Below, in pieces: positions 35,156-46,723 of a stretch of DNA of 64,000 bases. The notes under the pieces were generated by a model. That model searched no databases and was not told the origin of the DNA. It saw only the letters and a program-made list of their open reading frames with translations. Position 1 is the stretch's first letter, and every line of letters starts with the position of its first letter. This DNA is from Mesaphorura yosii (taxonomy: Eukaryota > Arthropoda > Collembola > Poduromorpha > Tullbergiidae), in assembly GCA_009869945.1 (NCBI GenBank), contig WIXG01000224.1, positions 1 to 64,000 of the forward strand, in the 5' to 3' direction. The position numbers were made by a program, and so were the translations under genes.

Positions 35156-36435
35156 TTATGCTGCGCAAGGCACTGGGACGCGTGGTTCCTTTGTAATGCG
35201 GATGACAATGTCGCCATCCTCCTGATTCTCAACATGTGCGTTAACGGTGGTCTTCCTGTTCTGCCAGTTCCTGTCCGTATTTTGCCAATTTCTGTCCCTA
35301 TTCTGGTAGGCCCATGGGGTATGGACATTAATCGTTGCCGGTCCTTTGCTGTTAATGGCATGCCCAGTTCTGCGATCATTGGTGGTGGTGGTTGTCATTG
35401 GAGCGTACTTGAGGTCATTCTTCTTGTCCAAGTATCCCTGCTTGTATGCTTCGAGAATGACGAGATGTGCAAGTCGGTATTGTTCTGGCTTCTCAACAAC
35501 AGATACACGTTGGTTTCGGATGTGTGCAAGGTGGGTCAAAAAGTCGACCTGCCCAGTCTCTCTCGCCATCTCGAACATGGCGTCAGTGAGCAGGAAGGTG
35601 CCGGTGCGACCAACGCCAGCAGAGCAGTGAACAAGGAGTGGCCAAGCCTTGGTGTAAGTGTCGGAACTGCGGTATTTCAGGATGAGGTTAAGTAGTTGCT
35701 GTGGATCCTTCGGTACGCCAAGATCCGGCCACGACACAAAGTGATGGTGGACAAGCACGCGGACAGTTTCGTTGACCTTGAGTGAGTAGATCCTGACGAC
35801 GATGTCCGGATATTCTTCCTTCCTCTCCAGGTAGATTTGAACTCCGGCGTGATCAGCCTGGTCTTCGGGAAAGTATTTGACACACTTTTTCTGCACAGGA
35901 AACAAGGAATTATAATCTGCCTACGTTTGCAATCAATCAGTGCGCGAGCTCAGTAAAGCTTTACCTTCTCAATGTCATGAGGGTTGGCAAGCGCGACCAC
36001 TTCATGAACGTTATGTTCCCAGACCATTCTCCAGAAGTCGCCTACAGTCGACTCAATTGGGCATTGAGTGGCAATGTAAGTCGCTTCCCGTGCGTAGTTG
36101 TCGATCCAGTTTGCGTTGATAAAGTCGGAGTGCGGGTCACCGTGGTGTTTCTTGAGCACGACTCTCGTGGCATCGTAGGTCAGGAGATGATCCTCTGGCG
36201 GTGGATATCTGTGCTTGGGCAGGTTTTGAGGCGTGGTGGCGTAGTTCCAAGACTGAAGCTGAGTCGTTGGATCACCGAGTGATTCAAATTCGGTCTTGAA
36301 TCCGTCATTGGAGTCCATCTGCGCAATGTAATTCTCCAATTCACTTAAGCGCACCGGCCTGGTTCGGAGCGGCTTGGCAGCCTGGACCGCGACTATAGCA
36401 CAGAGTGCTACAATCAAGAATTTAATGGACATCAT
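35156..36435 (-). CDS. Signal-peptide-bearing classical protein tyrosine phosphatase
   Basis: Exons 36435-35965 and 35890-35156 give 401 aa. The protein opens with a strong signal peptide (FLIVALCAIVAVQAA) and has no transmembrane helix. A complete classical PTP domain follows: HRYPPPEDHLL, HSDFINANWIDNY, YIATQCPIES with DFWRMVWE, the WPD loop FVSWPDLGVP (about 211-213) and the P-loop HCSAGVGRTG (Cys about 246), so the catalytic Cys, Arg and Asp are all present. The Q-loop region reads IRNQRVSVVEKPEQYRLAH. The tail (about 85 aa) is Thr-rich, then carries a repeat, NRDRNWQNTDRNWQ. Known receptor PTPs have a TM helix; a secreted catalytic PTP is unusual. Two adjacent ATGs (36435, 36432) could start it. 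Confidence 0.93.
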
Positions 36436-36510
36436 GGCGAAAGAAAGACACAACGTCTGAACTTAGCCGAGGACCGGTCGAACTAGAACTCGTTGCAGTA
36501 ACCGGCGAAG

Positions 36511-36518
36511 TTTATATA
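36511..36518 (-). promoter_or_regulatory. TATA box of the secreted PTP gene
   Basis: TATATAAA on the minus strand, 76 bp upstream of the ATG at 36435, well placed for a short 5' UTR. A TATA promoter suits a regulated or tissue-specific gene. Confidence 0.65.
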
Positions 36519-37888
36519 GATGCCAACACATTGCTAGAGACTGAACCTTTGGTATCATCAGCGAGGCATTTCAACAATACTCTAATGTCATGAATTATTC
36601 ATCATCATAAGGTCCAGAATACAGAATAGCACGAATAGAATCAGACGAAGAAGAAAAATCTTGCGCGTGTTGTAAACGATTAAAGCTGAAGTAGATTTTC
36701 AGGTTAGCAGGCCATGGCATTCTGGAATCATGGAAGGATGGTTATCCTCTGAAACCGGATAAGATCAACAATAAAAACTGCGGGGTGGAAGATTTCATGC
36801 AACTTCCCAGAGTTATCTTCGCATGTAATAAATCCATCATGGATTTTACCTTCATGCTGAAGGCGAGAGTCGTAAGGATGATAAATTAAGACAAAACGGA
36901 TTACATAACCAAAAATTTAACCTGGCAAGTGGGAATGCTAGCCATTGGACTCTACAAAGTGGGCAGATCATGCCGGCAAGACAAAGAGCAATCAAGCTTA
37001 GGTTCCAGAAGATTCACTCGAGCGAAACCTGAAATTGTTTTCCTTTTCGCACATTTGCGTTTTTTGTGTGCGAATATTCTGACAAGAAGCCGGTTTTCTT
37101 GAGGTAATAATTACAATTATGCCAGATGTCATACTCGAGCTCATCTAATTAATTCCATGAGACTGGAGTCTAAATTGAACTACAACACAACTAAGAAGGT
37201 TCTCCATGTTCAGTCCAGATTTTTCATAAATTGCAAAAAATATTAAACCTTGAGAAAAGCGTGGATAAAATTTTTCCATTATATCGCAAGAATGAGCTAT
37301 CCATTATCGCCATACATGTCAGCTCACCAATTCCGCCAATTTCCTCAAAAAAGAAAGCAGTTCTCTACCATTCCAGTTGCCGGCGTATCAAATCGTTAAT
37401 AATTACGATGAAATTAGACTTAGAAAACTTTTATCATGGTTTTGGGCTGAAATGGTTGGTCCAATGTCATCATCCGCTGGCCTTTATCAGACAAGTTCAG
37501 GTCAGGGTACTGGCCATGTCCGATTCAATTAAATCGCAAAGCATCCAATCCATACACGGGTGAGAATCAGGGTGCATCAGCCAAGTTCTAGTGGGAACAC
37601 CCGCTGTGGTCGAATTAGTGAATATCGTTGAGAAGTTTTAAGATAACTGTGGGAAATGGCAAGACCGTTCCACGCAAATCCTCCAGAATATGATGCCAAG
37701 TGGTAAGCACGTGGCCTTGCCTGAGACGCGATTCAAACTGGATAAACATTCCGTGTGATTCGATCTCTACCGACCTCACGAATCACGGTCACAGCACAGC
37801 TAATCTCACGTTCAAATCGAGTCTGGTCATTTTGAACAGTGGCTGCAAGTTGAATACCAATTGGAAGACGACTCGTAGGATTTCAACA
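36519..37888. other. Intergenic and 5' region of KDSR
   Basis: No supported gene. An ATG-led short frame at about 37657 ends at a donor-like GTAAGC (37702). It might be an upstream exon or uORF of KDSR but encodes only about 16 residues and no recognisable feature. Confidence 0.4.
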
Positions 37889-39234
37889 ATGGAAACCTAC
37901 GTTTTTGTTCCAGGGCCAATCACATTAACGATATTAACATTTTGTTGTTTAGTGTATTTTTTGACGGTATGTGCAATTATCTACTTCGACTTTTACACAA
38001 GATGGAAGAAATCTAGTCAGAGTATAATCGGACAACACATTGTGGTAAGTTTAATTACGCTGTTTCTATTTCTCTCGGTATTGAAATCTCATTTAATCGA
38101 ATTTCTGTTCAACCTATAAAGATTACCGGCGGCTCCAGTGGCATTGGGAAGGAACTTGCATTCTATGCCGTTGCTCGTGGGGCAAATTTGACAATTCTCG
38201 CAAGAGATGTTACTAAATTGGAAGAAACTGCCAAAGAATTAAAGAAGCGATGCGCAATTTCTGGGCAGAAAGTTACTTTCTTCAAGAGTAAGCTAACATT
38301 TGATATTAATGAGGCGGTTAATAATTTCCATGTTAATATGTCTAACTCGTGTGTCCTATTCACAGCTGATGTTACTGACTATAGCCAAGTTGAAGCCAGC
38401 ATTCAGAATTGTGAAGAGCAAGTGGGTCCCGTACACATTCTCATTAACTGTGCAGGATACTCGTATCCGTCGAAATTAGAAGATATTCCATTGGAGCATC
38501 TTCGTGGAATGATGGACACAAACTACTTTGGTCCCGTCAACACGAGTCGAGCAATACTTCCATACATGAAATCTCGTCGATCTGGAAAAATTGCATTTGT
38601 TTCGTCAATTGCTGGGTTGGGCGGATTGTTTGGGTACACTGGGTATTCCGGCAGCAAGTTTGCTCTTCGTGGGTTTGCTGAAGCGCTGCACATGGAGGTG
38701 AAGCCATTCGGGATCAGTGTGACAGTTTCTTTCCCACCTGACACAAACACGCCAAGTCTCGTCGAGGAGAATAAAGTCAAGCCAATTGAAACTATGAAAA
38801 TCGGAGAAACTGCCGGTGTCTTTGAACCTGACGCAGTTGCACGAGCAATTTTAAATGATACACTTGTAAGAAATGAATTGAAGAAATTTTTTAAGAAACC
38901 TGCATTTCTCAACCTTTATTCTGATACAGGCTGGAGACTTCTTCAGCACCGTAGGATTTGATGGAACTTTGGCAACATTTATTTGCGCCGGAATGTCACC
39001 GATGTCTTCTGTGATGGGTCTCGTTGTTCAGGTAAATTCAAGAGTCACAAAGACTCTTTCACAGTTCAGTTCCATGAAACGTCTCAAGAGTTCGTTGAGT
39101 AATAAATCCCATTCTGTTTCCAGGTTCTCTTTCAAGGACCACTGCGCCTGGTTTGGCTAGGGTACCTGTTTACTTTCAACAGATTGGTGTCAAAATGCGC
39201 TGCCGAAAGAGAGAAGATGAAAAAGTCAAACTAG
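37889..39234 (+). CDS. KDSR: 3-ketodihydrosphingosine reductase (short-chain dehydrogenase)
   Basis: Exons 37889-38044, 38122-38287, 38366-38865, 38930-39031, 39124-39234 give 344 aa. An N-terminal membrane helix (TILTFCCLVYFLTVCAIIYF) is followed by the Rossmann motif TGGSSGIG, NCAG, a Ser in IAFVSSIAG, and the catalytic YSGSK. The segment FGISVTVSFPPDTNTP and a C-terminal hydrophobic region (FICAGMSPMSSVMG, LRLVWLGYLF) are typical of KDSR rather than other SDRs. It performs the second step of de novo ceramide synthesis, reducing 3-ketodihydrosphingosine with NADPH on the cytosolic face of the ER. Intron 2 (38288-38365) is exactly 78 bp with no stop in frame, so retention would insert 26 residues. 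AATAAA at 39477-39482. Confidence 0.93.
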
Positions 39235-40846
39235 ACTCGATCAGAGCAGAGGGTTGAAGTTGAGCCTCGGTTTTAGTGAAAATCTAATGAGCAAGCCTGG
39301 AGCTTTACTATTCCAAGCAACATGCTTCATCTTGGACGGATCTTACTTCTTCGAATATTACAGTTTATATTGCGGTGAGCAAATCGGATCACAGAAATGC
39401 CAATCATTTATCTCCTTGCATTTAACTATTTAGAACTTGGGCAATTTGGGTAATTTATACAATTTTTGTAAGTGTAATAAAATTCGATACTCAGGATTTG
39501 CTGCATTGAACTTGTCTTTATTTATGCCATCCATGTCCATATTATCTGACGTGGTGTTTAGGCGGTGTGATTACGGAAGGAAGTAAAGATTGCATAACAT
39601 TTCGCACAGTGCACCTCGACTCTTGATCACCTTGATTTTGGCACGCATTGCTTGCATTACTCAGAGTTCTTTCATGCTTCATGCTACTGAATAATTGAAC
39701 GGATTTTTCAGCAGTGAAGTTTGATGTGAACGCTTCTCCATCATGGTTTTAGGTTAGTGGGCTATTTCGGAATGAAGCTCAGAGTGTAGCAGCGTTAAGT
39801 GGAACGGCCGATTTTTTGCGGTCATCGCTTGATTCCTGGTCTATAATTTAAATATGGAAGAAAACAATTCAGACAATTTTTAATTGCTCGAATTAAAAAA
39901 GTTTCCAGGTGTCAGTATGCACAGTGTTGAATGAAAGAATGGCAAACGAAGTCAGTCACGCAACTTCGAAACAAAAACGCAATTGTGAGTAATAAAACGC
40001 CAAAACTGGGCTTCGTTTCTCGCACAACGCTTCTCGCAAACAAAAATGCGATTATGTAATAATCGAGGGATTGTATGCCCACATCTCGTTACAAACATCG
40101 AAAACGGAACACGAAAACAATACATGGCAGGCCCGACCAACAAGACAACCAACATGCTAGTTAAAGAATATGAAATATGCATGACGCTGCTGGTCGAAAT
40201 TGAGTACTAACTCGCCGTTCTCGAGTCACTTCGATTTCTCAATGTCAGAGATGCTCATACCTCGATATTTCGTCGAATAAATCTTCGTGCCGTTGTTGCC
40301 GTGAATTGAGATCCTTGAGAACAGGCAAATAGCCAAAACAAGTTTTGGTAGCGGAACGCGAACGAGACGTGTCAACGTGCGTGTACGGCCTGCGTTTACG
40401 AGTTCTCTTAACATTCGGCTGGAGATTGAGACCCAAATCATAAAGCAGTGAGTTAGTGCAGTTTGTAGTGGGCTAGGAAAGAAGGTCAATGTACAACTGC
40501 TGCATTGATCAGTTAAGTCTTAAGTGCAACATTCTGTCGATCTCAAATTGCAATCAAAGTCACACCGTCTCATCGCGTCTCATAAAGTAAATCCGTCAAT
40601 TTATTCGGTCGTAAAATTCATTGGCGACTGATAAACCCAATTTTATTGCAACTTAATTAAGGGTTATCGACTAGCTGTTCTGTGCGCTATTAATCTGCTC
40701 TGTGTGATGGCATCATTAAGTTGAATGTCGGTATTGGCCACATCAGCAGTATACAGAATTTTTCATTTGTGAAAGTGCCCATTTTGATTTTATCTCAAGC
40801 CTGATTTGGTCTGATCTGTACTGTGTCTCAAGTCTCTACACTCAAT
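39235..40846. other. Intergenic; no gene seen
   Basis: 3' UTR of KDSR (AATAAA at 39477) and upstream region of the acyltransferase gene. Minus-strand open frames at 39952-40182 and 40226-40489 have no family features. Confidence 0.5.
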
Positions 40847-43800
40847 ATGATACCCAGAAAGTGCGTGGCAAGTCATCTCCTTTGTTTGCTCATTATCGCC
40901 GGCACCTCTGAGAGTCAACAGAGGGACGGAGATTATCACCGGTACCATGTTGAGAACCCAAGCGGAACAGAAATCGTTGACAGCGTGCTGGCAAAGACGC
41001 TCATTCCGTTCTACTTCCAAGACACAATAGAAACAATTCGTAAACTCCAGTTGCAGGACCCGTCCTATAGTTTAGAAGAGCATTTATTTATTGGCGTCTC
41101 TCCTGCATGTTCAGCCCACTCACTGGAGTGGGTTCATCAAATTTTCAATACAAACAATTTGGCTGAGGCTGAATCATGGGCTTTGCACAGTAAGAATTTA
41201 CATTCGTCCTTATCTCATGTCAGAAGTAATGCCCCTGTTCTTTTCAGTGACTGACGCGTGGGCCAAGCCACCCGAGGGTATTCTCAGCGGCCACACAAAC
41301 GCGCTGGGCGACTATGATGAGTGTGTGGGGATCGACGTCAAAAATATTACATTCGCCAATTCCTACGCTCCGACCGCCGGTGTTGACCGATCATTTCATG
41401 GGAAATATTGCGCGTCTTTTGTTTACCCAAAGAATTATGCAGGATTCGAAATTGATAACGAAAAAATTCTGGACTTTCTCATAAAACAGCAAGAACAAGG
41501 TCGTAGTGGAACCAAAAGCAGAGCCGGCGAGAGTGGGACGAACTACACCGCGGTTGTAATCCGGGAATCGGTTCCACTGCATGAGTTAAAGGTACACTGA
41601 TGCGCACATAACGATATAACACATTAAAATTGGTTAGCAGATTTTAATGGTGTGCGTCTGTTGTTTATTCAGGCGCTGATGCTCGACCTGAACGGTCCAT
41701 GGCTGCTACCGTCATTCGGAAGTTGTTTCCCGTCGTCCTGCAGCGTGCCTGACACTAAATCATTCATCGACAATGTCCTGAGAGTGCTCAAGCTTCGGGA
41801 CGAAGTGGACTTCCTGACCTTTGATTGCTTTGTGCGTGGAGAAGCGGGCTGGAGCTTTTGGGAGAAAATTATACTGTAAGTGACCTACTTACCCTTCTCA
41901 ATCTCGCGCGACCCGTTAATCTCCCGTGCGAGAGGAGCCGCTTGCATTCATGTGGACCGGCGAAAAGCCGGAAGCCGGAAGAAGAGATTCGAGATTATTT
42001 AATAGTTCGACTTTTTAATGACATCCTGATGCAATATGCAGGGCCGTTTTGTGTGCGTTTCTGCTGTTGTGCATACTGGCAACGATCGTTGACTACACTC
42101 AAGTGCGCATTCTCAATGTCAAGAAAAGTGAGTTTTTGTGTGTTTTGATTACTGATTGTCTGTTACGTAAAGTAGTTAGTCAATGATATTGACCTTCCTT
42201 AACGAAAACTGGTTATGAGGCACTAAATGCAAAACGTTATATTGCAGATAAGTTAAGGGAAGCATTTCTAGCGTTCTCGTTGCTCAAATCGCTCAAGAAG
42301 TGGACAACCATCAAAACATCAGAACCGGAGGAGCAATTTAACATTAATTGCATTCATGGACTTGCTTTCCTATCAATTGCGTGGATTGTACTGACAAATA
42401 CGTGGAAAATTCCCTTGTTTGGGTATCATCCAGTCTGGAATAATGTGGACATGAAAAAAGTAGCTATTACAAGTACTACAAGTCCCAAAACGGCGACAAA
42501 GTTTAAATTAAATTGTGTTTTTGAATTGCAAATTCAGATTTATAAACACTGGCTCACGCTGTTGGTCACAAATGGGAACGTGGCTATCGACACGCTGTTC
42601 ACGTTAAGTGGACTCCTTGTGGCAATTAAGTTGTTCAGATTGTTTGACAAGCATCAAGGAAAGATAAATCTGCTTGTATTCTATCTGAGAACAATAATAA
42701 GGTAAAATCAGCCATACAAATATTAATTAAACCTGTTGTGAAAACTTTTACTCTCACTGATTTGTCCTTGGCATTCGCAGATTCACTCCTTCATATGCCC
42801 TCGTCATTGGTATCGCAGCCACCATCTATCCGTATCTGGCTACTGGACCATACTCGGGATATTTGGATCGCACTGCGCAAAATTGCCGGACAAATTGGTG
42901 GACAAATCTTTTGTACGTCAACAATTTCGCGAATGCAACGTTCGAGAATATGGTACGCAGCACGGTTTAAAAACTCAGGCAGGCATATCTTTAAGCGTTT
43001 GTGATTAAAGTCGAGCTTCTCGTTCAACATTCAGTGCCTGACGGATTCATGGTACTTTGCAAATGAGATGCAATTTATGCTGCTGTCACCATTTGTCCTG
43101 TTCCAAGTATGGAAATGGCCAAAGTGTGGGTTGTCCGTTCTTATCTTTCTGATTGTTGGGTCCATCGTGGCGCCGGCTGTGCTTACATTTGAGCACAAGT
43201 ACATACCAACTGGAATACCTACAAAAGAGTAAGTAGAAATTACTCCTTACTTAAAATCCAGCAACGCCCGGGTTCTCTTAACAAGACAGCTTAACTAAAT
43301 TTTCACCTTTGCAGATTTTATTTATATTTCCAAGAGATCTACATAAAGCCGTGGATTCGTGCCAGTCCTTTCTTAGTCGGACTGTTGTCTGGATATTTAA
43401 TTTATTTCACGAAGAAGTCCGCGCACATTCCACCCAGAATTAGCGTCGCAGGGTGGGTCCTCTCCACCGCGTCTGCGCTGTCAATATTGTTTGGACTGCT
43501 CCCCTATTATGATCCACATAAGCAGGTTCCAGTCGTCGAAGCATCCATTTATGCTGCACTGCACCGGTTGGGATGGGGCATAATCATTGGGTGGATTGTG
43601 GTTGTGTGCAGCAAAGGCGCTGGTGATCCGGTGAACTCATTCTTGTCATGGAGTCCACTTAGACCACTGTCACGACTCACGATGAGTGCGTACCTGGTTG
43701 CCCTTCCGGTGCAAATGATCCTTCACTTAAGATTCAGGCAGTCAATCACGCATGATGCGTACACCATGGTTAGTCTCATTTATGCTTGAGCCCCGCAGAA

Positions 43801-44328
43801 ATTGTGTCGTGGTTGACGTTATCTAACTCTTCCGTTGCGAATTTTCCGCAGGTCAACTTTTACTTTGCTGATTTGTTAATGTGCCTTTTGATAGCGTTCC
43901 TCCTGACAATGTTTCTTGAACTTCCGTGTCAAGAGCTCGCAAAATTACTATTTCATAAAGGTCAGACTCCTAAGAGAGTGTATTTACTTAATACTTGAGT
44001 ATACAAACGTTGACTTATCATTCAATGTTTTCACGTGGGATGAATTTAGAGCCATACATAGAAGACTCGAAGCCGTCACGACCGAGGTTTGGAGTGTACT
44101 ACGACAAGGAAGTGTCTATCAGCGTCTATCATAGTTCCCAAGGTTAGTGAGAAATTCCATATATTTCGCATAATTGTTAGGCTGAAGTAATATCTCACTT
44201 TTAATTTCATTGCAGAGCGAAAGCATCCGTTTGCAATCGCCCTTAGCATGGACCTTCCAAGAAGGAGGCGATATGGAATATTTTATGATGATACTGTTTC
44301 AGACAATTGCAGCGACCGTAATTATTAA
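40847..44328 (+). CDS. Nose-resistant-to-fluoxetine (NRF-6)-like membrane acyltransferase
   Basis: Twelve exons: 40847-41189, 41248-41591, 41673-41875, 42042-42127, 42248-42459, 42538-42701, 42781-42952, 43035-43228, 43315-43768, 43852-43960, 44050-44142, 44216-44328; 828 aa. A signal peptide (HLLCLLIIAGTSES) precedes the luminal NRF domain with WAKPPEGILSGHTNALGDYD ending in SCFPSSCSVPD. The acyltransferase-3 part begins with a membrane helix (AVLCAFLLLCILATIVDYT) and the INCIHGLAFLSIAWIVL block, then NWWTNLLYVNNF, SWYFANEMQF, IKPWIRASPFLVGLLSGYL and a final FLELPCQELAKLLF. C. elegans NRF-6/NDG-4 mediate lipid or drug uptake in the gut. If exon 10 is not spliced at 43960, the frame stops at 43998 and gives an alternative C-terminus. 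Intron 5 (42460-42537) is 78 bp, in frame and stop-free. AATAAA at 44449. Confidence 0.9.
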
Positions 44329-44664
44329 AGCTGTTGCTTGTTGCATCGTGCATAAAAGACCGTGTTCCTGTAATGTAATTTTTCCGTGATATCCCGTGAT
44401 ATTTTTCCATGCCTGTTTGTCGCCGTTAACTGTATTATTTAACTATGCAATAAAACAAAACTAATCGTAGTTTAGGAACCCCGGGAGAACGTAGCTTCTA
44501 TCGTGGTTACTCATTCAGTTCAGAGCGAAGACCGAATCCAACAGTTGTCGCACTTTACGAGAAAGTCTTTGTCTATTGTTGGCTTCATGGTCATGAAAAT
44601 CAGCGGTAAAGTCGAACTGTGAGCAAGTTGACTCAAAGGTCGCGATTTTGAGAGACACTTCGTG

Positions 44665-45386
44665 ATGCTCGTCCAGCGGCCACTTTTCATACGTTTTGCA
44701 TCACTGCAGCTCGATAACTTAAGGAGTATCATACTGCGGAGAAGTTATTCTGATACCCCTGCGAAGCCGAAGGACGATAAGGCAGATCAACGAACTACAC
44801 TTGAAAGATTCGATGGGCAAATTCCTTTGGGTGGGAGTTCATTTTGTTTAGTGTCTTCCTTCCTAGCTATGGGACTGGTTCGAGTTTTTTTTAACATGTG
44901 TCATTTGAAAATGTGACCTACAGATAAGATATCAACGAAGTTTTGCCGGAGCTCCGGACCTGGAGGAATGAATGTGAACACACTGAACACAAAGGTAGAG
45001 TTGCGCTTCGAAGTTCGGAAAGCTGATTGGATACCAGCTACAATAAGAGACAACATGATTGAAAAGGTGAGGAAAGAACAATAACCTATTTATTTTCAGT
45101 TGTAGAACTTCGTTTAATTCTGATTGTTCATTTTATCTAGCTTCCCTTAACCAAGTCGGGCCACCTTGTAATAACTTCTGAGAGGACCCGGACACAAGAA
45201 GATAACATGAAGGACGCTCTTGACAAGCTTAGAGAGGCAATCAAGTTTTGTGAGCCAAAACCAAAAGTGGAACTAAGCCCGGAGCTGCTTGCAAAATTAC
45301 AAAAGCGGAAGGAAAAGGCTGCTAGAGAACGACTTAATTTTAAAAGAATACGTAGTAATATTAAAGGGTCGAGAGGAGCTGTCTAG
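44665..45386 (+). CDS. MRPL58: Mitoribosomal mL62 / ICT1-type peptidyl-tRNA hydrolase, GGQ changed to GGM
   Basis: Exons 44665-44830, 44924-45066, 45141-45386 give 184 aa. A basic N-terminus lacking acids (VQRPLFIRFAS, LRRSYS) is a mitochondrial presequence. The core reads IPLDKISTKFCRSSGPGGMN, then LNTKVELRFEVRKADWIP and GHLVITSERTRTQEDN, and a basic C-terminal tail (KLQKRKEKAARERLNFKRIR) like the tail that inserts into the ribosomal mRNA channel in ICT1. In the family the catalytic loop is SSGPGGQNVN; here the codon at 44968-44970 is ATG, giving GGM. Human ICT1 is a codon-independent peptidyl-tRNA hydrolase and a large-subunit protein; without Gln hydrolysis should be crippled, so a structural role is inferred unless this is a sequencing error or edited site. 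Confidence 0.9.
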
Positions 45387-46723
45387 TCATTACAAAATAA
45401 AAATTAAAGTGTAAAAGCCCACATTCCCGACATTACTCGATTTACATTGTATCAAGTCCAAGTTTCGAGTTTACCAATTAAAGCTCACAATTTACGAATG
45501 AGCCTATTTCATGAGGCTATCCTCTGAGCCGACATATTCAACAAAGTATTCATAAGGTTTAAATATTTTAAGCTACTTTATTGTGCAAATTCCAGTTCGT
45601 CGTTTCCTAGGTCGCAATTTCTTTGAATCTGCGAATGGTGAGTTACATTGAAGCGACTATGCAACCAAACCGAACGCTTGTCTCGATATTTAATTCCTCA
45701 ACGCATAAAGAGTCTCGACCATAAAGGTGACTGCGGCTCCTTGGGAAGTTAAAAGTCTTTAAATTAGAACGGCTTGGATTCGAATCGCAAAACAGATGTT
45801 CATGGGTCATTTTACCGAGAGAGTCAGTTGTAGTATCAGATTTCTGGTGAAATCAATCAATTTGCAATTCCCTGCGACCTACGTTGAAGTCCTCTACAGC
45901 AATTCCAAACACATTTCATTATAGTTCGAAGTTGCGTTTCGAACCATAATGAAATATCGCTCGCAGCAACGCATAAAGATTAAGTCCACAGTCTGCGTTC
46001 AATTTAGTATCAACCATCATGACTCATGTGACCAAACTCAGGTACCACATAGTTGTTTATTTTTTGTTAGCTAATACTTGTTAATTAGAAAGAAGTCCGT
46101 TGAAACAACGAAAACTTTGAAACGGCTGTAATTGATTTACATATCGGTCGCAATCTCAATTTCCCCGTAAATTGCATCAGACTTCGGACAGATCTTTCTT
46201 AGCATTTGCTTTAACTTAATGCGCAAAATCTTCTTCGAAACCATTAAGCACCCGAGGGAAATTACAGTTACCGTGCATCACTCACTCAAGCGAAATACAA
46301 TTGAGTCAGTTGAACGGTGACCATTCACAAGGACGAAACGCGTCGAGCATTTTGTTTATCTTAATTCTCCTAATTCCTTAAACTGACTCTGACAGTGAGT
46401 CATAAAAATCCTCATCATATTCGTGCGTGCACGCTCGAACAGCATTGATATCGATATCAAGGGTGATTTCAACTCATAAAACAATCACAAATTAGCATGC
46501 GACCTTCCCACAAATGGTTTGACTTAGTACACCACAAAGTAAAAAGTGACGTGCCACAGCCTACAGATAAAAATAACATCGGCTAGGTTGCGTTGCTGAT
46601 TTTGATACGGATTATTGATGAGATTATGACAGCCCAGTTTGGCTTACCTTTGCAAGTGTAAAGTTGGCATTAGCGTGTTTAGTATATTCTCAGAAATTGT
46701 GAAGTCGGTCTCTAGCTGGTAAT
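45387..46723. other. Intergenic 1.3 kb containing a hairpin
   Basis: No coding signal. AATAAA for the preceding gene is at 45396-45401. The one clear structure is an inverted repeat at 45913-45955. Confidence 0.5.
45913..45955. repeat. 18-bp inverted repeat (hairpin) with 7-nt loop
   Basis: ATTTCATTATAGTTCGAA (45913-45930) and TTCGAACCATAATGAAAT (45938-45955) are complementary except for one pair. It could be a tiny foldback element remnant or form a hairpin transcript; no target-site duplication was identified. Confidence 0.8.

Noticed and set aside
37657..37701. Short ATG frame ending at a donor upstream of KDSR
   Set aside because: KDSR already has a complete N-terminal helix from the ATG at 37889; 16 codons are too few to call an exon.
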